DNA of 64,000 nucleotides from Aureobasidium sp. EXF-3400 (lineage: Eukaryota; Ascomycota; Dothideomycetes; Dothideales; Saccotheciaceae). The stretch's first letter is position 1. The number at the start of each line of letters is the position of its first letter. Where the stretch lies: contig SWBL01000119.1 of assembly GCA_024195585.1 (NCBI GenBank), forward strand, positions 62,001 through 126,000, in the 5' to 3' direction. Position numbers and translations under genes: made by a program. Shown here one piece after another: positions 1 to 11,435 of this stretch. A model generated the notes under the pieces. That model was not told the origin of the DNA. It did no database searches and saw only the letters and a program-made list of their open reading frames with translations.

Positions 1-102
1 TTGCTGTGGTTGTGGTTGTGATGCAGGTGGGCTTACTGACTCGGCCTTGGCCTTGTCATCTGGACCCGAGTACTGCGTGAGTAGGTTTGAAAGAATGCCC
101 AT
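1..102 (-). CDS. 5' end of an unidentified protein (cut by window edge)
   Basis: An ATG on the minus strand at 102 opens a frame that runs without a stop to the window edge, giving 34 residues that begin MGILSNLLTQYSG and become rich in Ser, Pro and Gln (a QPQPQQ run at the edge). The 3' part lies outside the window. I do not recognise the family. The Pro/Gln-rich stretch suggests a disordered N-terminal region. The upstream DNA (103 onward) has an A-rich tract and no competing frame. The frame is too short to exclude a chance reading frame. Confidence 0.45.
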   Translation of the reverse strand, partial: MGILSNLLTQYSGPDDKAKAESVSPPASQPQPQQ

Positions 103-1482
103 GTTGTGTTTTGGTGGTGAATAAAAAAGAAAGAGCACCTTGATTGCTGTTGCCTTCTCCGCACAAGCCTCAGAGGCAGGACTTGCCGGCCTGTGCGCTT
201 CTCCGAGCACCTCCAACCTCAGCCTGCCACCTTGAACTCTCACCACCTTTTCACTCATCTGGTTAACCATCATCTCAAAAGCGCAATGTCTATGTCAGTT
301 CTCGCCGCTTTGGTCCCGCAGCCTCTAACGTTCTCTATGGCAGCTCCAATGCATTGCTTTCTGCACATTAGAAATATATAATGCATAGCCTATGGTCGCC
401 TTCATGTCCGTGTTTAGCCTCTGCAGTGTGTCACCGACGTCAACAGTACACAACTTGTAGGCTTTCTCACACATTCCTCCGATTTGGTCATCGAAAATAT
501 TTCCAATAGTCTACTGGTACCAGCACATGCCGTGTCTACAATGTCCATTTCTCGATCTGTTCGGATCGCATGGCCGAGTACCGTACCTGATGTGCTTCCC
601 GTCCCCAAAAACATACCTCATCATCCTTGCTAGGTCTTACTCGATATGCACCCCGCATGGCTGATTGGGCTATACCGGTTCACCTCCGCTTTTCTACAAC
701 CTCATCTACTGCCTCGACATTTCGTGTCAGCAACAGCCTCGTCCACCAGCCTTGGTGAATCTCTGGCTTGTCCTGTACATGACTACTGGTCTAATCGAAT
801 TTTCGATCATAGCACAAGCTCCAGTTTCTCCGGGTTGCAAGCAGTGAAGTATGCACATTGTCTGTTGATGAAAAGCCCGTTGACGGCAGTGCGTGGTATC
901 ACGGCATGAGTTGCAGGAACACTTTCTCTGCCGTCATGAGAATTGAAGCTTCTTGTTAAGCTCTAGACTAGCACTTTGTACACAGGCACATCGGTTATTT
1001 TGAGATGTCTCTGGGTCCCTCGATGTGATGTCTGCCGTCTCTACCCATATCAAGACAGTCACGGGTCCCTGATGATGGATGTGCATTGCATGACTGAAGA
1101 CTTCACCAACAGGTAGCCGTCCATTCGACAGACTACTTGCTAATTTTGTCCCGGTACACTACAGATTCAGCCAATCCACAGCATACCATGCTCATGTGGC
1201 TCCGCTATGCAAGCTTTCCACATCTGCGGCTGCCTCAGTCAGCCCAATAGCGCATCCTTGGTCCAGCGATGGTATACTCGAATTTGGAAACGACCTCTAC
1301 CGAATCGTCCGCGGCATTCCACCGGAGCGGCCTGCCACCGCTCTGATGTCGTCCATACAGTTCACGGTGCAGCTCGCATACATGCAGTCAGTCAGCTTGA
1401 TGAGTTGTCTTCTGATGCGGATCGTTTTTGATTGATCTGTCTCTTGATCGGGGAGAAGGCGAGGCATGATCGCTCCTTGGAG
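103..1482. other. Intergenic, no gene seen
   Basis: About 1.4 kb with only short, overlapping frames on both strands that show no protein-like composition and no convincing splice partners. It probably holds the promoters of the truncated minus-strand gene and of the secreted Ser/Thr-rich gene. Confidence 0.6.
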
Positions 1483-1490
1483 ATATAAAA
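1483..1490 (+). promoter_or_regulatory. TATA box upstream of secreted Ser/Thr-rich gene
   Basis: The sequence ATATAAAA lies about 150 bp before the ATG at 1641 and is followed by a CT/CA-rich leader (from about 1500) typical of strongly expressed fungal genes. The position fits a transcription start near 1515. This is inferred from sequence only. Confidence 0.5.
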
Positions 1491-1640
1491 GGAGCCTGCT
1501 TTCCTCTCAACTCTCAACTCATTCAAGCACAAGCAGCACTCGATACGCAATCTTGATACACAACAACCAGCTTATTACCTTTCCTCGTTGAACCAATCCT
1601 ACTTTCGTAACCCAATTCAAACGTTTATACTCCGTTCATA

Positions 1641-2350
1641 ATGCAGTTCACTGCCCTCGCCGCTCTTCTTGCTTCCAGGTGGGCTTCCTCATATATCCAT
1701 CTTAGGATTCTTTCTAATCATGACACAGCGTTGTGGTCAACGCCATGCCTGGTGGTGGTGGTTGGTCCAAGACTACCTCAAGTTGCATCACCAAGTCCAC
1801 TTGCTCCGCAACTACCGTTCCCTACACCTCCATCTTCACCAAGCCTGAGACTTCTGTCTCCACTTGTGTGACCAGCTACCCATCCACCCATACGGGCACT
1901 GAGACCAAAGTCTATACGACCACTGAGTGCTCTTCTTCCACTGGCGAGTCAACTAAGACAGTCTGGAGCACTGTGACCAAATCCAACGTCTGGAGCACCT
2001 ACACTGAGGTGAGTCATTTCCTCTGCCCATGATTTTGTCTTTTCTGCACATGTATCTATTTGCACCTCTCACAATCTTCTTACTCATGGTTGCATCAGAT
2101 CTGCACCAAATCGCCAATTGTCAAGACGAACACTTGGGTTGAGACCAAGCCTGTGGTTACTGAAGTTCCTTACACCTCTACTATCTACGTCACCGAGACC
2201 AAGACCACCACAGTCCCGACCACCTATGTCACCTACACTCCCACCACCGAGTACAAGACCATCACTACCGAGAAGCCTTACACCACCACTGGTTACAGCA
2301 CTCAGAGCAAGTGCAGTAGCACTACTTCTTGGTCAACCTGGGGCTGGTAA
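1641..2350 (+). CDS. Small secreted Ser/Thr-rich cell-surface or effector-like protein
   Basis: Three exons (1641-1678, 1729-2008, 2099-2350) give 189 residues. Both introns have GT..AG ends and keep the frame. Residues 1-17 form a signal peptide ending near VNA. The mature part is about one third Ser/Thr with repeated Thr-Glu-Thr and YTST-like segments and six cysteines (in TSSC, KSTC, VSTC, TTEC, EIC and SKC contexts), which could form three disulphides. The Thr richness suggests heavy O-glycosylation. There is no C-terminal hydrophobic GPI-type tail; it ends in WSTWGW. Small Thr-rich secreted proteins of this kind sit in fungal cell walls or are released as candidate effectors; which applies here is not visible. 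An ATATAAAA box lies upstream. The exon model is well supported, the function is not. Confidence 0.8.
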
Positions 2351-4306
2351 GCTTTTGGTTGCCAATTGAGCTCTTGTGCAAGTTGCAAGGGGGTTGGATT
2401 GAATGAGATAATGTTTTACGACAAATGTGGTTTTTGTTTTCCGTGTTCTGACGTTTCTCTGCTTTTGCTTCCAAGCACATGTCACTCCTTGCCTCGCCGG
2501 ACAGGGTTCCGTGTCGATCTCAGTTATACACTTTTATAGCCACAATAAAAACAGTAGTTGATCAACGAGACAGAATTCAATACCTCGTATCATATAGATT
2601 GTTGCGAGCAAGAATATAATTACTCTCTGGATAGAATGCTAGGTTGCATATCCGGCTATCAAAATGCATAAATGTTGACGATGCAGCATAGTATCCATAT
2701 GAATCTAGCTTGGAACCGTATCTCCCTAGATTTAGTACCATACCTCAGGATCCTATGCCTTTTGAGGTTGGTTTTATAGTTCGTACCCGTCGACGAGATA
2801 GCCTACTCTTGCACGTGATATCGGCGTTATACATCGCGGCGATAGGGAACGTATCGCCGACTACCTATCTCCGGGCAACGACATCTCCTATTCTGATACA
2901 CATGATACCTTCCATATCCTCGAATACATGGAGTCTTAGGTCGGTGATGATTAAAGGCTTTGTCGATGACCGTGACCTCGTTCGCGAAGTATCGGTTGGT
3001 GGGGTCGAGTCGTCGAAGCCTTCTAGCAGGTAAATAGACGGCAAGGCAAATGTCTTCTTTACAGCAACCTGGGACTGGAAATCACCAGAAAAGTGGTTGT
3101 TCTGGATGGGAAGAATAGGGTCGTGTGCTGACCGTGGAAGGTATATATACTCGTAAGTGAGGCCTCCTTGCTTGAGTTCGGAGTTTGGAAGGCCCCTTGC
3201 TTCGGCAGCATTTTGTAAGTCGTAATTCTTCTTCTTTTCTCCTTCGTCTCTCATATTCCACTGCAAGAATCTGTTTTTTTTTTTCAACCGGAAAGAGTGT
3301 TGTTCCTCCGGTTGGACAGTCTTGCTGAAGGAAAATACCCGTCCGGTACAACAAAATGCTTCTGCCATGTACCAACCACAATGAACGTATAAGGCTCCAG
3401 TCTGTACAGCAATCAGATCAGCAGCAAGCAATTCTAGCCACTTGTTCAGTCGTCAGAAAGAGATGGGGATTGCTTGATTCCACTCTGCCAGATTTGGCCA
3501 TATCCAGTCAAGAAGCCGCTCCCAACCAACCAAACCTTGTATCAGGTCTTGCGCATTGGCGGTAAAATGATCCAGAATGTCTCGCGAGCAATACCTGAAC
3601 ATGCAAGATTGAACTGAAGTTGGGATAGCTCTGCAGCAGATCCATACAGATTCTGAGCTGAAGTTTTCAATATCAACATACCATCTTCACAAGCAAACAG
3701 ATACTTCTCGGTCTATAGGAGGCTACTCTCGATGCTTCGAGCTCTGTATCGACACCTTGTTGTATTGGTATACAAGTTCATGTTCAGTTGGGTGTGGCCC
3801 GAAAGATATCACCCACCCAGGCCACCACCTGATGTCCTTCCCTTTCTGGACCGGCGTTAACGCCGACGCCGACGCCGACATCGTCCGAATAAGGCAGGCA
3901 TCGTCTTGGTTATGTCCAAGGACGAGATGTTGTAACAGAACATCTCCTTGACTGGGCATCAAAAACTGTTCTGTCTCTTGGCTCGTACAGTAGCCACAGC
4001 TGGAAGCGTACTTTCTGCCTTCTCCCAGGCAGCCGACTAATCGCCTTGTGATCGCAGTCGCGAGTGCCTACCGCGGCTTAGCCCGAAGGAAGTTGCACCT
4101 TCCCTGGTCTCTTCTCAAAACCAATTTTTCCCTCTGCCTCAGACCATCTCTCTTTCATCCACCTCCGTCCACCTACCATCCATCACTTCCGTTCCATCAA
4201 TCGTTCGGATAGCTTCTCATCATCGCTTTGTGCTCATTACATCTGCTGCATCCTGTCTTGTCTTTGTCCGCCATCTTCTCATTCATCGTTGGCAAACTTT
4301 GCATCA
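2351..4306. other. Intergenic with a kinase-like relic
   Basis: Nearly 2 kb without an intact gene. The stretch around 2520-2900 is AT-rich. A frame-broken protein-kinase-like fragment lies on the minus strand at about 2840-3105, and an 11-base T run lies at about 3274-3284. The last 300 bp, rich in CT and TCC, looks like the leader of the RRM gene at 4307. Confidence 0.5.
2838..3105 (-). pseudogene. Possible protein-kinase N-lobe relic, frameshifted
   Basis: On the minus strand one frame reads QVAVKKTFALPSIYLLEGF (Lys codons near 3054-3060), which looks like the beta-3 VAIK strand of a protein kinase. About 20 codons later the similarity jumps by one base into another frame reading RYFANEVTVIDKAFNHH, which looks like helix C with its Glu. 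No gly-rich loop, catalytic loop or DFG segment could be found downstream, where the DNA becomes AT-rich. I read this as the remains of a fungal kinase gene. The kinase resemblance is my judgement from short motifs and could be chance. The longer open frame of 188 codons over 2865-3431 is probably not a real gene. Confidence 0.3.
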
Positions 4307-6211
4307 ATGGCTCCGTCTTCGTCTAACGCTGGCGATGAGGTGCATTCTCAGCGCACCAGAAGCAAGTCTGATGCTGACATCGACTACTCACCCCAAGGTA
4401 TGTCTGCTTTTATCTCTACCATACTCGTCATGTTCAACGCTGTGATACGTCGCACGCCGGACTTGTCGAGTCAGTCGACCAGTTCCTTGGCCTTTGGTCT
4501 CGACCACTCAGCGCCGTTCCCGCTATCCATGTCATTATCCGATGACGACGCGTCTTCCTCACGAAAGTCGCGTTGTTTATCGAGCAAAATTTCACTCGCT
4601 TCCATAACACTACATCTCTACCTACCATGTTTCTTTCTTCTTCCCCTTCTTCTCCATCAACATCGACACTACACCCTTATTCTACTGGTCTTAGTACCAT
4701 GCTAATACTTTTCAGTCTCTTCCGCAGAGTACTGCACCGAGCATCTCTCGTCGGGCTCCCAAACCGACCTCTCGGACGACGACTCTACGTCCACTGAGCT
4801 GCCTGCCGTCGCCCATGACGGTACGCACGACTCTTTGGACAAGAGCACCGAGCAGCACGAAGAGACCGGCGTTAAGGATGCTCCCGAAGTCTATCAAGCA
4901 CCTCCACCAGAGCAAATCTGGTTCAGAGGAACCTTGGTGACTGCCGAGAACGCACAGGCACTCTTCTCGCCTTCAGCATGCATCTTTGTGGCAAAGTAAG
5001 TTGGCTTTCTACATACACATCAGCTTTGACTGACCTCCCCACCAGCCTGGACCGTACCCGCAGTGGTATCGAACTCACAGAAGCGGTTCAAAGCCTCTTC
5101 TCACGCACTGGACCATGCTGGGTCAAGGTTCGCTTTGACAGAAAGAACATCCCAGCTGCCTTCGTACAATTTCAGGTACGAGCTACGTCGGACCGTGGTA
5201 ACTGATGAGGACTTCACTGACGTACATCTCCAGACCGACGAGGAAGCCATCGAAGCAAATGAACGCTTCCACGGTGCCCGCATCTTCGGACGTCCCTGCC
5301 GCATTAAGAATGCCAGAGCTCCTCGTAAGTTTCTCCCGCCGCCTGCTCGACACTGGACTGACCCGAGACAGGCACTGTCTTCGTGTCACGTCGTGACCAG
5401 GCAGATCTGAACGTTCCCGAGGCAAGATACTACCTCGAACAGTTCGGCAAGTTGGAGCATTTCTGGACCCCATCTCACACTGAGAGAGCCATGTACAACC
5501 TGCCTGCTGGAGCCTTCTTGCGTTTCGAGTTCTTCCAGCATTGCCAGGTCGCTTTGAGAGTGAGTCATCCCGCCTTTCGCGTTCCTTCCAAGTCGATCTT
5601 TCTGACCATTGACGCTAGGCTCTTCGCAACCACGAGACTCTCACCTTTACGCTCGCGCAGCTGGACAGACGCCAGCCTGCTGCCACCTCATACAACACTA
5701 TCCTTCCAGAGGTTGTGCCCAACGCCATCTACATCGGCGATCTCCCATACAGCATCACCGAGAACACTCTGCTCCAGATCTTCAGCCACTACGGACGTAT
5801 CTCCAATGTCGAAGTTCGCAAGAATAAAAACAGTCGGTCATCAACTTTCATTTGTCGCAGTTCAGTGCTGACCAGACTCCAGAGGGCATAGTATTTGCTT
5901 TCATCTACTTCGAAAAGGACACCGCTGCTGTCATGGCTTGCCAGTTTCCTGTATGTCTTCCAGTTCTCCAACACAAGGTATATCTTACTGACACCTTCAT
6001 CCTTCAGCTTATTTATGTCAGTGGCGAGCACCTCGCTCGAGTTGAACCCAAGCGCACCAAGCACATGCAGCGTATCACCCAGCCCCAGATCTACAACTGG
6101 TTTGGCGACATGGCCATGCCATTCTTCCGCGGTGGCCGCGACTACACCTACTTGCCAGGTGATCGAAGCTGCACCCCTCGCTACACCCGCGGCATCTGGC
6201 CTCCCTACTAG
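4307..6211 (+). CDS. RNA-binding protein with three RRM-like domains
   Basis: Eight exons: 4307-4397, 4716-4995, 5046-5175, 5234-5324, 5372-5559, 5619-5832, 5883-5950 and 6008-6211, giving 421 residues. The N-terminal ~110 residues are acidic and Ser-rich. RRM1 (about 115-200) has RNP2 IFVANL and an RNP1-like IPAAFVQF. A degenerate RRM (about 200-265) starts TVFVSRRDQ. RRM3 (about 295-375) has RNP2 IYIGDL and, after removal of a 50-nt intron, a perfect RNP1 KGIVFAFIYF. The tail is rich in aromatic and Arg residues (FRGGRDYTY). RRM proteins bind single-stranded RNA in splicing, export or stability; the exact role is unknown. Intron 1 is long (318 nt). The intron at 5833-5882 has a weak donor (GTCGGT) but a good CTGAC branch site, and without it the frame breaks. 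Confidence 0.85.
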
Positions 6212-7825
6212 TGGAGCATTCCCACTCCCACCATATCTATGACATAATGCTGTCGTAAGATATGATTTTGCACGAGATACGCTGAGATGAAAGAGATACG
6301 AACGTCAGAGCTCGACACTACATACATACAGCTTGCTCTTTGTTTTGCATGTTTTCTGCAATATGTTTTCGCGGCATTTCTTTCTCGCTTTCTTCGCTCA
6401 AGTCTTTCAGCCAATTTCTTCGTTTTGCTGGGCGTTACATGGATGTACAGACAAGGTCGGTGGAGTCTGATTGTTACTGTTTGCTTCTTCTTTTCGATTC
6501 GCATGTTGCCGTCTCGCTGAAGCGGCTTGCTTTCACTACACCAGTGCACATATTATAGATAGTTTAGCTTAGACCACAGAACTGTACGAAACTTACAGTT
6601 GCTTCTTGATCTTCTCGTCTTTGCCTTTACTCTTATGCATATCTCGGTGTCGATGCACGAAGAATAACGGTAGTAACGAACTCACCCGGCATGGATCTGC
6701 CGCTTGCTCTTCTGCATGCCGGGCCACTTCCATATCACTCGTGCAGTTCATTCGGGCGACCAGATCTACAATCCAGCGGAGAGCGAGCCGAATGTGCAAG
6801 ACCATGGGAGAGGCAGGAGGTACAATCATCAACGGTCTCCTCCTTTTCTCAACATCTTCAGCCAATAACAACAATTTTTCGTGCACCTCACGAGGTACAA
6901 AAGAGCGGGACGGCTCAAAGAGAAAGTAGCACGGAGTTACAAGATCACAGGAAAGGAAGCAGGTAACGGTAGTCAAAAACTTGTAGGTAGTCAAAAACTT
7001 GTAGGTAGTCAAAAACTTGTAGGTAGTCAAAAACTTGTAGGTCTCTCACTGCTCGAAGCGGGATCTATATAGTACTCGTGTAGTTAGACCGGAACAGACG
7101 GAGGGGAACGATACAACAAAGAGCCAGGTAATAATATTTAAAGGTCCCTGTCGTTGCTCACTGCTCGAGCCTGCAACGGAATAACTTTCATGTGCTCTGG
7201 CAGAAACTGACACAGAGATACGATGGGAACAGAAAAGCTTCGATTGATCCATCGACACTGCATAGATATGGGCAGGTCCTGTACCGATGGCTGTTGCTCT
7301 CACTCTTCAGACAGACAGAGCTCGACAATTGTCGGATTACAAGGAAGCCCACCCGCCAGAGCGTGAGAGGGAGGAAGTACAATAGCCAACGATCTTTACC
7401 ACCTCTGACTAGTTCAGCCGTGAAGAGTTTCAGTACTCATGCAGTGCAGCCGTGACCTACAAAGAGGCATGGACAGGATGAGAGAACTTCAGTCGCTGTA
7501 TTGGCACTGTAGAGGTACGGGTGCTGCATTGATGGCTGTTGTTCCAAGAACGAAGAAGAAACAAACCCAAATGGCCGTCGGATTGCACTAGACCAACTTT
7601 CGGACACTGCGAGAAGAAGAAACCGCCATCCTCAATAGTCTCAGCACTTCCCACCATTCTCAGCCATGAACATCAAACCTTTGTGGATATCAAGAGGACG
7701 TCAAAGAGACACGACTCAAGAAAGAGCAGGACGGAGGTGCAGAACCACGGTGTTTCTTCGGTACAATTCTTCATGGCATCATTGATTCTTATTTCCCTCC
7801 TGCTTGGATTCCATTATCCATGTCT
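6212..7825. other. Intergenic between convergent genes, with an 18-bp tandem repeat
   Basis: About 1.6 kb between the RRM gene and the 3' end of the LRR-like gene. Open frames here are short and partly created by the tandem repeat at 6968-7039. No protein-like frame or RNA gene was recognised. Confidence 0.6.
6968..7039. repeat. Four perfect copies of an 18-bp tandem repeat
   Basis: The unit GGTAGTCAAAAACTTGTA occurs four times without a mismatch. Because 18 is a multiple of three it stays open in several frames (for example Thr-Thr-Tyr-Lys-Phe-Leu on the minus strand), but no gene encloses it. Perfect identity means recent expansion, so copy number probably varies between strains. Confidence 0.95.
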
Positions 7826-9087
7826 CTACTCGACTTCCGATATCTTCAACTCTGTCTTCGCGGCCTGGACACCACCGGACCACTTATCATCCTTCTTTTC
7901 CCACTCGACCGTTTGCATGGCGCTCGAGCGCAAGATGTCGGCTTTGAAGCTCGCGAGGCGTTTGGATTTATCGCCTAGAGCTTCGATTTCGGATTGCGAG
8001 GGGAATGTGTTTTCGAAGGCTTTGTGCTTGATATTCTGGATCTGTATATCTGGTCAGTGAGGTCCAGGTGAGAAGGGGTAAGACACAAACATACAGCGAG
8101 GAAGAACTGTAAGCTTGGGTTTGCGACTATGTCGACTTGCTCGAGATATTCGAGCGGTGCCAGTGTGGAGAGCAAATCTTTCTTGAAGGTCTGGTGATCG
8201 TCGACTTCCAGAGTTGCATTCAAGACCATCAAATTTTTTTGCTTCTCCAGAATGGTGCGCAGCTGGTTTGTGGTAAGGGTGAATAATGTCGAGTTCAACA
8301 CTCGCAGACCTCTTGGTCGTGTGGCTTCATCTGTCAAAGCCTTGACGAGTGTAGAACCCAGTGTCCTGTTCAACGCAACCACGCCATCTTTTGCAGCCTC
8401 TGCAGCATCCTTGTCGCCATTGTTTGTCGGATCTTCGGGATCATCAGTCACATCAGCTTGACTGACATTAAACGCCAGAGTCACCAATCCGGGCCCAATC
8501 AACGCATTCAACTCTGTCGCTTGGATTTTTCCGAGGAATTCTGGATCGGAATGTTGTACTGTGTAGTTGATCTCCAAGAACATCAAACCGCGGCGTGCGG
8601 TCTCGTCGTCGGAAGAGTAGGTTATGTAAGGCCCAATGCCTTCGAAGAACTTTGGCTGGGCAAAGACATCGAGAAGATGTAGTGCTCGTAGTCCAGGCAG
8701 CTTTCTGAAGAACTCGATGCCATCGGCTTGGGACTCTGATGTCACTCCGCCGAAGAGTTGGCTGTAGATTACCAAACTCTTAAGATTGGGAAGGCGGTCG
8801 GCTAGCTGACTGAGCCAACCTACTGGGTATCCCAGGGTAAACAGCTCAAGGGTCAAAGATTCGATGCCAGGGGGTAATTGGGGAATAGCGAAGGGTTCGG
8901 AGAGCAGGGTTTGGTAGTCGTCGAGTTTGATGTCTGAGGTCAGAGTCAGGGCTCTGAGGCCACCGGCTTGCGCTGGGAACTGCGGCAGCGAGAATGTTTG
9001 GAGAGGGATCTGAGCTCCTTGGGCTTGTGCTGGGTCCACCTGGTCGCTTTGCGGTATGTTGCCGTTGTTTTGTCCTAGAGTTGCCAT
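7826..9087 (-). CDS. LRR-like hypothetical protein
   Basis: Two exons on the minus strand (9087-8095 and 8041-7826) joined by a 53-nt intron give 402 residues. I chose the ATG at 9087 (MATLGQNN) over one 18 codons upstream because the upstream residues look like leader sequence. After a Gln/Asn/Pro-rich start, residues from about 40 to 330 carry repeated Leu-rich segments such as PNLKSLVIYS, LPGLRALHLLD and LRVLNSTLFTL, spaced like the irregular leucine-rich repeats of fungal F-box/LRR proteins. No F-box could be seen. An acidic Asp/Glu/Asn insert lies near the middle. The C-terminal exon is charged (VEWEKKDDKWSGG). Such repeats usually mediate protein binding. The family is not identified more closely. 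Confidence 0.75.
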
Positions 9088-11435
9088 TGTGTCTTGTGTG
9101 TTATTTCCTGCTCTTTTAATTTGGTATGCGTGTTTGGTCAAAAACGTCGAAGAATTGCTAGACGGGCAAACGACTTCTTTTTGTTCGACGGAACAAATCC
9201 AGCTGTCTTCGGAGAATTGTTTTGAGTTTGGATTGATGGGAATCGTCTATATAAACCATCATTCGCACTACGGAGCTGCGGACAAAGAGGGACAAATTGT
9301 GGGTATGCGGGGTCCAGCGCGGGGTTCGCATGCAGTGGACAACAACGACAAGGATGTTTGCTGACAACAACATGGTGATTGAGGAGGATTGTGTCTAGAA
9401 TGTTCATTTGCTAAGAGAGTGGTTGGTGAGGGGTTGGTGAGGGGTTTCTGATCCTTTGCCCAGCTTGTGCAGTTGTGTGTAGGGAATGGGCGATGATGAG
9501 ACCGCTTGACTAGGCTCCGGAAACTCGACATCTCTACGGACCTCCAGATCATCTGTATATTTCTTTGCAATTCTATAGAGTCGTGTAGTCTCGGCGTTGT
9601 AGATGAGAGATGGAGAATGGGACGCTCCCGGGACTATCGAGACGAGACCAGGTTGCAAACAGCTCACAGACATGAAGAACGACCACTTTCGACGGTCCAC
9701 CTCCGCTCTCACTTCGTGATGCAACGCAAACATTCCTCTGCTATGGTAGTTCTTGCCGAAGAGTGCCTACTTATGATCATAAAATCGCATCTCGCCTCAG
9801 GTCTCGATCTCAAAACCATCTTCGACAGGACAACCCTGCCCTGAATTCGAACACGCTGCTCAAAAGCAAAGTCTTCGTTTTGTGTCAGGAGATACGAGCG
9901 AAGACTACTTGCCGAGAGTCAACAATGACCCGGCTCTCGTCTTCGGCGTGCTCTACACAACGACGTCAAGAGTTTTTATCGTTCAAACGTAGGAAGTTCT
10001 GCAACAACGAGACGAGGTTTTGAGCCTATGCGGGCAGGTGGATTGGGAATGTGTCTGTGTAAAAGAATGGGTCAAGCTTCTTTTAAACAGGACGGTGGAC
10101 AGCGAACTGAACATAGAGAAGAGCGGAAGCCATTGTCCTTCACATCTGGGTAAAGTGAATGATTGAGTTCGGAAATGTGCAGAGAATGGTGTAGGTGCTG
10201 TTCATTGAAATCGGATTGATGGCCTCGCTCTCTGCGGACGAATGTCTGATATTCAGAGACTTCCTGGTGTCAGATGTAGCGTGTCTGAGTGAGGCAGAAC
10301 CGATGAGACATTGGTGTAGACAACGTGAGAGATGCTGTACCCCCTCCAAACTCTGGTATCCCACGGGATTAACTTGTCAGAATGCACAATACTATCTGAT
10401 AACAGAGCATGTCCAATGAGAGTCTTTGCCCCAATGCATCTCTCTGGATACATCACGAGTCAGCGACACTCATTGCATTCCAATAGCTTCTTTCTGCGTT
10501 GTTTTTTTACGATGAGAGGCTCAAAGCAGGATGGGCGGAGTGTCCGACAAGGGTCGATACAAGGGTCCGTTTCCGAAGCTAGTTTCTGTCGGCAGTCACG
10601 ATAGGGTATTCTCGGAAGTAGATTTCGGACTTCGAGTCTCAAGCTGTATTGGGGTACAAAGGGCGACTGTTGAGCAAGCAGATATCCACAGTCTCGATAA
10701 TAAGTATAGGTCGGACTGTCCGAGCTGTTACAGCAGAGTGGCTAGACATGAAGGTGCATGCGAGGCGTGTCAAAAGCGCGCGGATACAAGTGCCGGTCAG
10801 TCTCGGGCATGTCAAGCTATCAGACAAGCCTATCGCCGTCTTCGGCCAATGAGATTGAGCATGGATAGAGATATATCTGCGTGTCTCGCAATCCCTTTGT
10901 AGATATCACGACAATTGAAGGTGGAGCTGCGTATAAGACCGATTCTTGGGAGGCTGAAGATAAGAAGGTGTCATTTCTGTAGGATATCTCGAGTCAGGTC
11001 AAAGCTTTCAGAGTTTCCCGAAGTTTCCCGATTGTACTTCTCCGCCGGTTAAAGATTGAGGGTTCAAGCTGCGCCGGCGGCTCCTTCCGAGGCAGGTGTT
11101 TAACCCCACTTTCCAGCATCTTGCAGCTGGCATGCAACGCAACAACACGACAATCCTACCGACGATCGGCATCTGAAGGAGCATGTCGAAGCGATACCGC
11201 AAGGTACTGCGAACTGGTGGGATACGATGGGGCCAATTGAATTGAGGTCGATAGCGACAAGATTGAATGAGTAATGCGGAGTCAAACCATGGGAAGAAAC
11301 AAATGCCGCCTACTTCTCACTTTGAGAGTCGTTCCTTCTTGCCCGTTCCACAAGCACCTATTCCAACGCACCCTATACTAGGCCAACAAGACGGTCGACC
11401 GCTTGGCCTATCACGCCTATCACATCCCCACAAGC
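9088..11435. other. 2.3-kb gene-poor stretch
   Basis: Between the LRR-like gene and the Zn2Cys6 gene, both of which read away from it. It contains many short frames on both strands, none longer than about 125 codons, with no recognisable domain and no consistent splice pairs. It may hold long promoters, a non-coding transcript or decayed repeats. I could not align any part of it to the repeat array at 13.7-15.5 kb by eye. Confidence 0.5.

Noticed and set aside
646..1435. Plus-strand frames of 60-87 codons
   Set aside because: Short, overlapping in two frames, with no domain, signal peptide or splice partner.
2865..3431. 188-codon minus-strand frame as an intact gene
   Set aside because: Only its C-terminal part has kinase-like residues and these continue in another frame. 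The rest has no protein character, so a relic is more likely.
3858..3884. GCCGAC hexamer run
   Set aside because: Only about three copies, too short to be a meaningful repeat feature.
6593..7030. 145-codon minus-strand frame
   Set aside because: It begins in the 18-bp tandem repeat, which is open in this frame by its length, and the rest has no protein character.
11030..11080. Possible tRNA B-box-like GGGTTCAAGC
   Set aside because: No matching A-box or cloverleaf arms could be drawn around it.
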